Source: Cryptomeria japonica (taxonomy: Eukaryota > Streptophyta > Pinopsida > Cupressales > Cupressaceae). From it: a stretch of DNA of 64,000 bases. Positions 35,640-46,255 of the stretch are shown piece by piece. Location of the stretch: NCBI RefSeq assembly GCF_030272615.1, contig NC_081407.1:97757897-97821896 (forward strand). The letters are read 5' to 3'. Made by a program: the position numbers and the translations under genes. The number at the start of each line of letters is the position of its first letter. The stretch's first letter is position 1. Below the pieces are notes generated by a model. The model made no database searches and had not been told where the DNA came from. It saw only the letters and a program-made list of their open reading frames with translations.

Positions 35640-37547
35640 AAAAAGATGTTCCATGGGAGGCAACTCATGAACATCTAAAAGGATTCAGGATAAAGACCCC
35701 ATGCTCATTTTTGATCCAAATATCTTACTTATATGCCAACCTCGTCTTTAGCTCCTTTGAGACCTCAACTGACTTCTCTAACCCCTGACTCTCTTTGTTT
35801 CTCTTCCTTTGCTTCAGATCTGCACATTGTTTTTGTTTACTGCTCTCTCTCTTCTACAAATCTGATTTTTTTTGCCACAAGACTTCATCCGGTTTGTCAC
35901 CATAAGCTCTCTGTCATCCAGTTCCATCTGTCCATCATGATTATTTATCAGATCTTTCTGCAAACTTATGCCACCTTCCGATATAACCTTTGCAACTGGT
36001 ATCTCAGTACCGCAACATTTTGCAAGATTTATATTCTTCACCTCCTCTTTCTCCTTCAAAGAAGTCAATGTGAACTTTTGTCCATCTTTCTCAATAGTGA
36101 CTAGGTTTCTTCTACAGTCATAAATATCTCCTCTATCAAATTGCCAAGGTCTTCCCAACAAGACATGACAGGCGCTCATAGATAAAAAATCACACAAAAT
36201 CTCATCCCTAAAAGGCCCAATATTAAAATTCACCAAACACTATTCCTTTACTTCTATCTTTTGATCATCTTGTAACCAACTTACTTTGTAAGGACAAGGA
36301 TGCTCAAGGATCTTCAACCCAAGCTTCACTACCATATCTTCTGATACCAAATTATCAGTACTTCCACTATCTACAATAACCTTGCAACACTTACCACCTG
36401 ATTTGCACACAGTCCAAAAAAGACTCTTTTTCTGAGTAGATCTAGTATCCTCACTGCTCTACTCCATCATGACTCTTCTGAACATAAGGGATTCTCCTTG
36501 CTCTGGTGTATAGTCAATTCTGGTAAATTCACCTTCAGGTTCCTCATTAGCCACACAACTTCTTGCCATTCCCTGCTTACATTCATAAAATCTATGTCTG
36601 GTTTCTCCACACTTGAAACATTTGCCAGGAAATTATCTACAGGTACTTCTAGCGCCTTTCCTCTGTGTTTTCTATTCCGGTTCTTTACTCCACTTAGGTT
36701 TTGATTCTTCCTCAACATTTTGCTTCTCTGTACTCATCTGTCCCTTTAGTCTCTCCTTCCCTCCAGGGTTATTCGACTATCTTCTTCTCATCTTCTCCTC
36801 AGCCTTCAAAGCATACTAGTAAGCTTCTTCAACTGGGGAAACCCTCAACATACTCATCTCATCTTGAATGTTAAATGAAAGTCCATTTATGTACCTCTCC
36901 ACCTTTTCTCTATCCATCTCTCTATGTCTAGATCTAATCATCACCTTGTAGAATTCCTCAGTGTACTCTTTCACAGTCATGTTTCTCTATTTCAAATTTT
37001 GCAACTTCTTGAACAATTCTAACTCATAGTCTCCTGATATGAACTTGGCCTTCAATATTGCAACCATCTGTCTCCACTGGGTGATCTTCATTTATCCATT
37101 CTCCACTCTATCTTTCTACAGTTCTTTCCACCACAAGGCAGCATGTCCTTTCAACTTAGTCTGTGCCAACCGAACTCTCTATGAGTCCTTGACATCCTCA
37201 AACTCAAAGTAATCCTCCAACTCTTCGATCCAATCAATCAAATCCTCCGGGTTCAACGTTTTGGAAAAGTTTGAAACTTCCACTTTATGAACTTTACTCT
37301 CTTGCGCCACTGCTCTTAGGAATCTTTCCTCTCTTTGGTCTTTCGGTCCTTCAGCCTCTTCTGCTTCAATTTCTTCACCGACTTCTTCATACTCATCCTC
37401 AGATTCAGGGTTTCTTCGTAAACTAGCCAATGCATTCTGGATTTCTCTCCTCACATTGTTCTTGAAATCCTCCATCATCTGCTCTACCCTTAGGGGGTTT
37501 GTCCTTCTAGGCGACATCTTCTCTTCCGCTCCAGTGAATTGCCTCAA
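35640..37547 (-). pseudogene. Gypsy gag-protease pseudogene, internally deleted
   Basis: Reading down from the ATG at 37547: an acidic Glu-rich region (37420-37330), then the retrotransposon gag domain with the WIEELEDYFEFEDV and GHAALWWKEL blocks (about 37240-37100). The KEYTEEFYK block (about 36960) and a CCHC knuckle CFKCGETRHRFYEC (about 36620-36579) follow. The protease has IVDSGSTDNL (Asp-Ser-Gly at 36371-36363) and the LLGRPWQFDR block (about 36150). The frame then gives a short HELPPMEHLFLPK tail at the LTR border, which resembles the end of a gypsy polyprotein. In-frame stops include TAG at 36989-36987, where the family has Gln, and others near 37117 and 36240. RT and integrase are missing. 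Confidence 0.75.
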
Positions 37548-37693
37548 CTCAACAATCTAACTACCGGTTTCAATTGCCTCTCCTTGACGATCTATTGAAC
37601 ACACATGCAGCCTATCTCCAATCGGCGATGTGTCCACCCAAAGGAATGCCTCAAGGTTCACAAACAACCCTTCCACTAATCGGTTCATAACTA

Positions 37694-37705
37694 GCTCTGA
37701 TACCA
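37694..37705 (-). promoter_or_regulatory. Primer binding site (initiator Met tRNA), minus strand
   Basis: The minus strand reads TGGTATCAGAGC five bases inside the LTR end at 37711, which fixes the orientation of the element. Confidence 0.88.
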
Positions 37706-37710
37706 CTTGA

Positions 37711-38415
37711 TGCAGCCATAACCGGTAAAACCCTCAAAGAGAATTAACCGGCTTATGTAGCAAGAGTAACACAAGGAAAGTAATAAGAAAACAAATCAAG
37801 ATTACAGAAACAAACCATATTATTGCCTTAGAACCTCCGACAACCAACCGATTATCATCATACAATCATCTTAGAACATTTGGTAGTTAACCGGTTACAT
37901 GCAAGCTATCAACCAGATACAATCCAACCAGGACTCTCAGAATCATCTGAATCACTAATTACCAATCTCAATCCTTATTTTGATTTCTACTTTCTTTGCC
38001 CTACAAATGATTACAGAGTGCCATATATATACCCTCTGAAATGTATCCGAGTCGGCCTCAAAAGATTACATTTACCAATGCAGGAAAATGAAACATGCAA
38101 CTAGGTCGGCCCTAAGAATGAAAGAAATCTTTTTGGAAAATAACAACTAAGAAGATCAGATCAACAAGAAGGTCGGCCACATGCCCAAGAACATCGTACA
38201 AGACCCCAAATAGATCCACATGCCAAGAACCGCTCTGTTAATGAAGGAAATTTAACCGGTAAGCACAAGAACTGTCCCAGAACCCAGAAACAGTCAATCA
38301 GGAGCGATAACTAGCCGGAAAAGAATCTAAATGGACTGAAAAATATGGAATTAAGCACATGAACCAGACTAGAAACCGAAATCAATATCTGCAGTGAAAA
38401 GCAAACAACTATTGG
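37711..38415 (-). repeat. 5' LTR of the non-autonomous gypsy element, truncated
   Basis: It is homologous to 34805-35625 up to the phrase CAACTATTGG, then ends abruptly at 38415. The next bases, TGTGTGTACAAAAAAGTGG, start with TG and could be the end of another inserted element. Confidence 0.8.
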
Positions 38416-40200
38416 TGTGTGTACAAAAAAGTGGTAATCTGTAAGCTGTAAGGCACAAACACTTCAATAAATTATTGCATGCATGGTTAGACAAATATAA
38501 TCAATGAATATAAAAACCCTAACAAATCGATCTATTGCCTTCTAAAAGATGCGAGTATAGACTTGCTCTCAGATTTGTCTAAGCAATACTAGTGACTAGA
38601 CTACACCAAGACTAAGGATTTAATCTATATGAGCACAAAATTGAGCTAAATGGATGCAAGATTAAGCTATGAATGATTAAACTAAATATGCAAAAAGCTA
38701 AGATGCACAATATTCTTAATGAACCTAGAGAAAAAACAACATAATAACAATAAATCTCCAGGGTTCTTTTGATTGGGAGATGATGGCCTGAATTTATAGA
38801 AAATCCAGAGAGAGACCAATGGTCAAGATCGATTAATGATGAGTGGTTGAGATTCTCCAAGAGGAAGCACAATCCATGTGAATTGATGTGATTGGCTGCT
38901 TTTCTCAGTTTTAAAGGAAATTAAGCTAAAATTAAGATAAAATCAGAAAAACTGATTTATTCCATATTTTTATTCAATTTTGAGATTTAATTGATTTAAT
39001 TGCTTTTCTGAGATTTTTCAATTTATTAGATTTTCAAGATATCTCAATTTGATTCCTTTTTTCAAATGAATTTCTTTTTAATGATTTAATGGCAAATTGA
39101 TTTATTAATTAAATATGCTAGGACATTTAATTAAATAAATAGGATAATTGATTAAAATGATTTACTTGGAATGATTAATTAATTAAATAAACATTTAATT
39201 AATATAGAATGATTTATTTTCCATTTGGCATTGATGATTGAGGAATTAATTAATTAGGTGCTCCAAATTGATTTAATTGTCTTTGGTTAGGACCTTGTTG
39301 ATGTAGCCAAGATTAGGGGCCCATGGTTTAGGTGACCATTTTTAGGGTATTCCATTTGCCCCTCGTTGAATTGATGTGCGAGCAACACATTGATTCAAAG
39401 AATGGTTGATGTCGAAGAGATATCAATTCTGAACTTGATGGATCACAAACTGATGAATAGTGAGATGTTCAGCTTGATTTAAAGTGATGAAACTGAACAG
39501 GTTGATTAAAGCGATACTAATCCTGAACTTGATTGAACTAGGACCGACGAAGAATGAGATATTGTTCTTGAACTTAGTGGATCAAGAAACGAGCACCAAT
39601 CTAGAACTTGATTGAACTAGAATCGATTGAGAAAGAGATAAAACCGATTCTGAACTTGATTGAACAAGAACCGATTAGTGAAATAGAATGTCCAGCTTGA
39701 TTTAATGTCATGAAACTGAACACCGATTTGAAGATTATTTCAGATCTGGACAAAATTGATATGCCCCTAGAGATTGTTTTTATTTGACATTGAAGAATAT
39801 TAACTTGATATGATGCACTTTAGTTAAGATGCCCCTAGTAACAAGGTTTTAGTTGATTTGATTTGATTGATATTCAATTAATCTTTGATTTAAAAGATTA
39901 TCTACTCGACTTCTGATTTAATAGATTATCTTTGATTTCGATTTCGATCCCGAAAATTGACTCATGATGGTTGATTTAGCTAAGAGTACAAATTTTGTGT
40001 CAATCAAAGCAAGTTTGAAATTAGGGTTTCGCCTATATAAGGGGCTCAAGGTGTCATTTTCAATTCATTTTACTTCTCAAAGTTCAAAATTTCAAAAACC
40101 TTCTCTGGAGAAAAATGGCAATTCCCGTTCAAGATCACTGATTCGAGCGCCAGAGTTGAATTTTTCGTTCTAAGTTTTGTTTTAGTTCATCCCTTGTCAT
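38416..40200. other. Unclassified repeat region
   Basis: There is no credible gene. 39420-39730 contains at least five diverged copies of a phrase like CTGAACTTGATTGAACTAG. The region may be the LTR/leader of a gypsy element that inserted into the LTR ending at 38415, but no second LTR was found. Confidence 0.35.
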
Positions 40201-40209
40201 TTTATCATT

Positions 40210-40440
40210 TGGTTTAATAGGGTTTCTCGTACGAGTAACTGGTAAATTTTATTTTCTCATATCATCATGTATGTATTGTCGTATGGTATGCACCCGTAAA
40301 TTGTACGAGTTTGTTCATCATAGACCATTTTGTCATCTGATATGGCATGGTAGCTCGTATGGGATAGCTTACTCGTATGATGCGTAAAGTTTACTCATAC
40401 GAGTTTCCCCTTTTCTATGTTAACTCGTGTGGGAAACAAT
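40210..40440. repeat. Cluster of CTCGTACGAG-like motifs
   Basis: CTCGTACGAG, TTGTACGAG, CTCGTATGG, ACTCGTATGA, ACTCATACGAG and ACTCGTGTGG occur within 230 bp. Related motifs recur at 63040-63350 on the other side of the window. Confidence 0.5.
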
Positions 40441-40456
40441 AGGTGTTTTTGAAGGT

Positions 40457-40510
40457 GGGTTAGTGCAGGATCAAGGGGGGCCAAAAAGTGGCGATGTGAA
40501 AAAAATAGCC
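40457..40510. repeat. Candidate left inverted terminus (partner at 55440-55500)
   Basis: GGGTTAGTGCAGGATCA followed by GCCAAAA and AGTGGCGATG matches, in the same order, the reverse complement of 55500-55440 (GGGTATGTGCAGGATCA, GCCAAAA, AGTGGCAATG). There is one ~11-bp gap. No target duplication was found beside them. Confidence 0.35.
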
Positions 40511-40600
40511 TTCTTCACTCGCCTAAAAATGCAAAAATTCGTGTTGACTTTTTGCTTGGCCTGGGTGTCAGTACACCTTGGCCTGGTAATTACCTATGCA

Positions 40601-40616
40601 AATCGGATATCCGATT
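40601..40616. promoter_or_regulatory. 16-bp palindrome AATCGGATATCCGATT
   Basis: It is a perfect palindrome. It is identical to 51736-51751, one base from 54611-54626, and related to 43727-43742. Here it is followed by the AT-rich tract and the LINE, so no gene start lies next to it now. Confidence 0.55.
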
Positions 40617-40639
40617 ATTTGATTTTTATTTGTAATTTG

Positions 40640-40732
40640 AATTTAAAAAATATATTATATATTACATATTATATAATATATAATATATTATTATATTATA
40701 TAATATATATAATGTAATAATATATTATTACA
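40640..40732. repeat. TATATAAT-type simple repeat
   Basis: It is almost pure A/T in short alternating blocks and abuts the 5' end of the LINE coding region. Confidence 0.85.
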
Positions 40733-43522
40733 AAGATGCCTTTGAAATGTTTTACAAAACCCTATTTACCTCAGAGGATAATGAAGCCTCGAAAGATGCT
40801 CGTAGTAAATATTGTTCCATTATTCGAAAACAAATATCTGAGAATGAAGCCCTCCTCCTTAAAGCTAGGATCTCCAAGCAAGAAATTGCTAATGCCATTA
40901 AGGCACTCAAGGATGATAAGGCCCCAGGCCTCGACGACCTTCCTGCTGAATTCTACAAAGTCAATATTGATAGGATCACTAATGATCTCTATGGTCTCTA
41001 TAATGAAGCACTTGATACTGGCACCTTGGGGGAGTCCATCAATATGGATATTGTTAAACTTATCCCAAAAGATGGGGACAAAGCCCTCATAAAAAACTGG
41101 AGGCCAATTACCCTCCTCAACGTCTCCTACAAAATCTTAGCCAAAGCCTTATCCTCTTGCCTTGAGAAGATCCTCCCCAAATTCATTTGCTCTACCTAGA
41201 CGGGGTTCATTAAAGGTAGGTACATATTGGAGAATCTTGTGACCAGCTGGGAATCCATGGAATGGGCCAAAACCTCGAACCAGGACTCAGCCATGTTCCT
41301 TGTCGACTTTGAAAAAGCCTATGATATGGTGGAATGGGGCTTCATCCTCATGATGCTCCAAGCCTTCGGCTTCCCTGGTGAACTCTGTGATTATGTCCAG
41401 ATCCTCCTCAAGGATGCATCCACCTTGATCGAAGTTAATGGGTCTCTCTCCCAGTCTATTCCCCTCTCCAGATCAATTAGGTAGGGTTGCCCCCTTGCCC
41501 CTTCTCTATTTGTCATAGCATCAGATGCCATGTACTATCTCCTAAGAGATGACACCCTATCCCCTAGAGTGCATGGCATCAAGATGTCGGACAACTCTGA
41601 ATTAATCAACATTCAATTTGCCGATGACACCTCGCTATTCCTGGAGCTCTCTAGGCATAATATCATTTCCCTCAATCAAAAACTTGACACCTTTGGTAGA
41701 GCGTCAAGTGCCCGGATTTCCAGCTCCAAATCCATTCTACTTGGGTGGAAAGATGAGCCTCCGGACTGACTTCAACAGTTTGGTTATGCTTGGGGAGGAC
41801 CTAACAAAATAGTTAGGTACTTAGGTATCCCCTTCTCTGTTTCCCCATCTCTGAGAGACATGTGGAGCTGGGTCAAAGGAAAAATAGACAGGAAGCTAAA
41901 TAAATGGGACAATAGGGTCCTATCCCTAGCCGGCAGGATTCAAGTCTGCCAGAAAATCCTCTCCTCCTATAGTATTTACTATTCCTCTGTCTGGATGTTC
42001 AGCAACTATCAAATTTTTGAAATCCAAAAGGATATTAGATGTTTCCTTTGGTCGGATGGCAAGGGCAAGAGGAAAGCTCACGCAGTCAAATGGGCTTGGT
42101 GCCACCTAGACAAAAAAATTGGTGGGTTGGGCCTTAAGGATCTTAGACTGCAGGGAATAGCCCTTGTGGCGAAATGGATATTCCACTCACTCAAAGGTCA
42201 TGAAGCTTGGAATATTCTCATCAGGAACAATATACAAAATGGTGTCCCCAAGACTACCAAAACCTGGAAAACCCTCCTGCTCAGTGATCTGATTGAAGGC
42301 AATTTCTCTGTCTGTCCAAGATACCTGGGTGTTTAAATCTATCTGGAAAGCCTGGGAGCATGTGCATAGGCTTATTGTCAACTCTAACATTGACTGTGAT
42401 GCTACCCTCCATAGTGAAAGGTCAATATGGTGGAACCTATATCACAACTCTAAACCCCTTGCCTTAACCCAAGGATGCTCTGCTAAGTACTGGCACAATA
42501 AAGGTGTCAAGTACCTTATGGATATACTAGAACATGGCAATCTTATCAGCTGGGAAAGTCTTAGCAATAAATATGATCTCCCTACCTCGCATAAATGGAC
42601 CTACAACATGGTTAAGCAGGCATGTACCCCTCTCCATCTTCCTAGAGGCACGCATGTAGATGCTCATAGGTACCTTACCTTCCTTTGGAAAGATGGCTCC
42701 ACCCTCCCCAAGATCAAGGCCAAGTCTATTTATACCCCGCTTAACAATGACACCTTGGTGATCGATCATATTAATGCTCCGTGGTATGTTGATCATAATC
42801 TCCACGCATGGCAGAAAACCTTTGAGAAATTATGGAGATCCCCCATCCCCCCTAAGATCAAATGCTTTAGATGGAAACTTATATTAAACAGATTACCTAT
42901 TAGGAATAAAACTACTGCATATGACCTATGCTCTATTTGCAAGAAGCCTGAGACTGCGTGCCACATTTTCCTTGACTGCTCTTTTGCTAGAGAAATATGG
43001 TTGTTGTTTGGAATCTCTATCATAGAACATGTCTGCACTCTTGATATTATCATTGGTTTTATTCATGGGCTCAAGAAGCATGCTAACCTAATTTGGCAAA
43101 TTCTATCTACCTACATACTTTGGTTTATTTGGAAACTAAGGAATGAGGAGAAGTTTCAAGGCAATGAAAGGGTACTTACTGGTTTTTTTTAAAAACTCAC
43201 ACATTACAAAATTGTTGTGTAGGTTTTCTTTCTAATGAACTTAGAAAGGAACAAGCTGTTGTGATTCCTCAAAGACGACAGAGCAACTATGTTTGTTTAC
43301 GAGATGTAAGATGACTATGAATGGGCCAGACTTGCTAAGAACCAAGTCTCCTTTGATAAGGCTGTGAAGAAACTCATTAAGTAGCTACAGGACAACAAGC
43401 CTCCACCCTTCAACAAGGTAGAAATGTGTTCCCAGATCCTGGAAGGGAAAAAGGTGGCATGGATGGAAGGACCACTAGGCTGGACCACCTGGTTGGAAGA
43501 TCAGGACGAGATCCTGCAGTAG
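40733..43522 (+). pseudogene. LINE ORF2: reverse transcriptase and zinc-binding RT domain
   Basis: One frame runs from 40747 to 42336. It has the KAPGLDDLPAEFYK block (about 40918), NWRPITLLNVSYKI (41095), FLVDFEKAYD with the first catalytic Asp (about 41300), GCPLAPSLF (41485) and the FADD box at 41617-41628. The frame then shifts by one base near 42300-42315. It continues through 43192 with the zf-RVT domain: PPKIKCFRWKL (about 42850), then Cys-x2-Cys and His-x4-Cys around 42930-42980. Stops are TAG at 41197-41199 (where the family has Gln in QTGF), TAG at 41482-41484 (Gln of RQGCPL) and TGA at 41767-41769. It cannot make an enzyme. Confidence 0.85.
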
Positions 43523-43530
43523 TACCCTCT
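40733..43530 (+). mobile_element. 5'-truncated L1-type LINE
   Basis: Only the ORF2 C-terminal two thirds remains, as is usual after incomplete target-primed reverse transcription. Coding similarity starts at about 40733 with KDAFEMFYKTLF and ends near 43522. A poly-A tail and target duplications were not recognised, so the 3' boundary is uncertain and could extend to about 43675. Confidence 0.8.
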
Positions 43531-43683
43531 GATAAAATTAGAACTACCTATACTATATAGCTGATAACTATATATGATGTTTGTTTAGTCTGATTTCACA
43601 GTTTGGTGGTTGAAGCTCTGCCTTCCGCCTCCTTTTTTTGTATAAACTCTCCATTTTTGGACTTCCTATTTCGATAGTGACAA

Positions 43684-43709
43684 CCCGTGAGTCATTTTTA
43701 ACTCACGGG
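43684..43709. other. Stem-loop: 9-bp perfect stem, 8-base loop
   Basis: CCCGTGAGT and ACTCACGGG are exact complements around CATTTTTA. It lies between the LINE end and the palindrome variant. Its role is unknown. Confidence 0.7.
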
Positions 43710-43726
43710 CTGCGCGATTTTATCAA

Positions 43727-43755
43727 AATCCGATATCCGGTGCACCTGATATCTG
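43727..43755. promoter_or_regulatory. Palindrome variant, doubled, upstream of the unknown gene
   Basis: AATCCGATATCCGGTG is followed after three bases by CTGATATCTGGTG, so the core GATATC(C/T)GGTG occurs twice. It is about 220 bp before the open frame of the plus-strand gene and resembles the palindromes at 40601, 51736 and 54611. Confidence 0.45.
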
Positions 43756-43947
43756 GTGTTTTGGCAAAAAATTGCTAAAAAATAGATTGAAAGGTAAGAA
43801 TTTTATCGTTTTCAATCATTTTCATTCATTTTTTGTATTTTTTGTTAATGTTTATTTGATTTTTCATTTAAAATATGGGTTTTTCATGAAAACTGGGTTT
43901 TTCATGAAAACTAGGTTTTTTAAAATCAAATACTTAATTGTTTAAAT

Positions 43948-45912
43948 TTGTTAACTAAATTTAATTATTTACATTCAATTAGGTTAAAAGTGGGGGATAA
44001 CAATGAAAACACTGACCAACCACAACTGCAACAACCAAACCCTCATTTGCCAAACCCCCCCTCAATTCAGGATTTGATTGCACAAAATTTGAATGAATTG
44101 AGGGGGATTGCAGAAGTATATCGCAGGATCCCTCGTCTAAACCCAATGTTTGATCCTCTCACGTTGATCATAAATAGTATGGAAACCATGACTGAGGAGC
44201 ACAATGCTGCCCTTTTGTGGCGAGATTCTATGAGGGAAAAATATGCAGATGGCTTGTTGTATAAGGATATCAAGGATCTCGAGATATCCAAAGCCGAAAT
44301 CGCCTCATTGTTTGTCAATCCCCGCACTGGTCAACCCGTAGATCCCAAAAAAAAAAAAATTCTATTAAATGGTGCACAAATGATGGGATTGTGAAAAACT
44401 TTTGGGATCATTGGTGGATGGTTTTTGACAAACCACCCAACAACAATCTTGATATCCCCTTTTATTTCATAAAAAAATTGTATGCTGAGTTTGTTTTACG
44501 CAAACATGTGAACTACTTTGACATCCAACCTTTCCAAGGTGTAGGTTTAGGTATGCCCCAAAATAGACCTGGGGTAGTCAAAGTAGTCCAGGGCCCATAT
44601 GTCCCCCCTTCTCCTGTTGATCCCCTACCTACAGTGCAACATCCTGATATCATTTGTGAGGCGGCTTCACAGACCATATCGGCTATTCACTCTTTGAGTA
44701 GCCTTTTCGTTTCTCAGGTTGCGTCAGTAGCTCAACCCACTCTTGATGGTAGCAGTGCATCCAGTGGCATTGACACGTCATTCTCGGCTCCACACATATG
44801 CGTGCCCCATAGTTGTGTCATGTGTGGGAACGTATGCTTGGGTCCAGCTGGACAACCCGTTGATCCTCCTATAGATAGTGCAGATTATGAGGTGCATGAG
44901 ATGCATGATGCACCAGATATTATTACATAGATTAGAGGATACCCTGAGGAGTCCTCACATGCTAGAGGCGAGGAGGCACCATCATCATACATTGATGATG
45001 TAGTGGTAAGATTTGTATTTTCACAGTTCATGTTATATTTTAATAAAATATTTATAAATTAGATAATATTAAGTACTAATTTTTATTTACATGGTCTAAT
45101 TAATAGTTGATGATCGAGGATGAGTTGAGATAGATTCAGGAGGGCACCTTGTCGGCCATTTCATTTGGCCTTGATAGCTTGACGGTACATTTATTATTGC
45201 ACCTAGTCATTTGTATTTTATTGTACATACATGCTCATCATTTATATTGGTATTAATTAGATTATGTAGTAACTTGCATGTATATCTTATTTTACTCTTG
45301 TAGGGCACAAGCAGCATGAGTGCGAGGCAGTGTGATTTAGGATCTGGTAGTGCAGTTGGAGACAAGGGAAAGGTAATTGAATGCAAATATGATTGAATGA
45401 ATAGTTTAAATAACTTATAGTGATTATACATGTCTAGACATAGATTGATAGTTTCATATACTTGTTGTGTATATATACAAAGAATTCTTGGCTTCACATC
45501 CTTGATGACTACACCCAGTATACCTGAAGAAGAAGAAGAGATGCCTCGAGTAGATATGTGTTTATTTTATTTTTTGATTAGTAGATATAATTTGTTATTA
45601 TCAGTGACAATTATATGCTAACTTGTATCAGTGTCATGTTTATGAATATATGTAGGTTGTGTATGAAAATATTCAAAACATACCTCCTCTATCGAAGACA
45701 TACATCAAGAGTCCTGCAAAGCTGAAGAGAAAATGTGGAGATGAGGTAAACATGAATAGTTCAATTATAGTTCATTTTTTATGTTAACTTTTCGAATGTG
45801 AATTATATAATATAACTAATATTAATCATGGTTTGTTTTTCTTGTGCAGGATCCTTTAGAGCCGAGCAGTGTGGTGAAGAGGATCGATTTTGATGATCCA
45901 TCAGCAGCTTAG
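43948..45912 (+). pseudogene. Multi-exon gene of unknown family (transposon-associated)
   Basis: Probable exons: 43980-45005 (ATG in frame at 43948), 45107-45184, 45304-45372, ~45483-45549, 45656-45745, 45850-45912. Most ends fit GT-AG and most phases are 0. A donor-like GTAAGA at 43793 may mark a leading untranslated exon. Exon 1 encodes a Pro/Gln-rich start, a helical DLIAQNLNELRGIAEVYR block, NPRTGQPVDP, then WCTNDGIVKNFWDHWWM and an IPFYFIKKLYAEFVLRKH block, later a Ser-rich stretch with a second GQPVDP. The last exons give a basic KSPAKLKRKC segment and end FDDPSAA. I do not recognise the family. Lesions are a one-base slip in the A13 run at 44347-44359 and TAG at 44928-44930 and 45131-45133. 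The tail could be a nuclear localisation region. Confidence 0.5.
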
Positions 45913-46255
45913 GATGTTATAGATAGTTTTGGGATGCTTACATGTCTAGTTGGCATGCATGTTTTGTATATGGACATACATTCATGTATTTAGACATACA
46001 TTTTGTTTCAGTTGGCGTTTATGCCATATTTGTGTATGGACATACATTTGTAATCATTTGACATTTTTATATATACAGAAGTTGATATTCGATCATATAA
46101 ATTGTTGCTCATCTGTGCGTGGTGTTATCATGGAAATCTTTAATCTTCATTCCAATAATTAACAATGATTAATAATGGCTATTTAATGAACAATACAATT
46201 CATTTAATGAATAATACAATACAATTCATTTAATGAACAATACTTGATACAATTC

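Larger units (their letters stand above)
34805..38415 (-). mobile_element. Non-autonomous Ty3/gypsy element (gag-protease only)
   Basis: Two related LTRs (34805-35625 and 37711-38415) flank a ~2.1-kb interior read on the minus strand. The initiator-Met primer site adjoins the right LTR, so that one is the 5' LTR. The interior has gag, a CCHC knuckle and protease, then jumps within ~100 bp to what looks like the polyprotein C-terminus next to the 3' LTR. RT, RNase H and integrase are absent. The 5' LTR has lost about 100 bp at its outer end (38415), where unrelated sequence starts. Confidence 0.8.
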
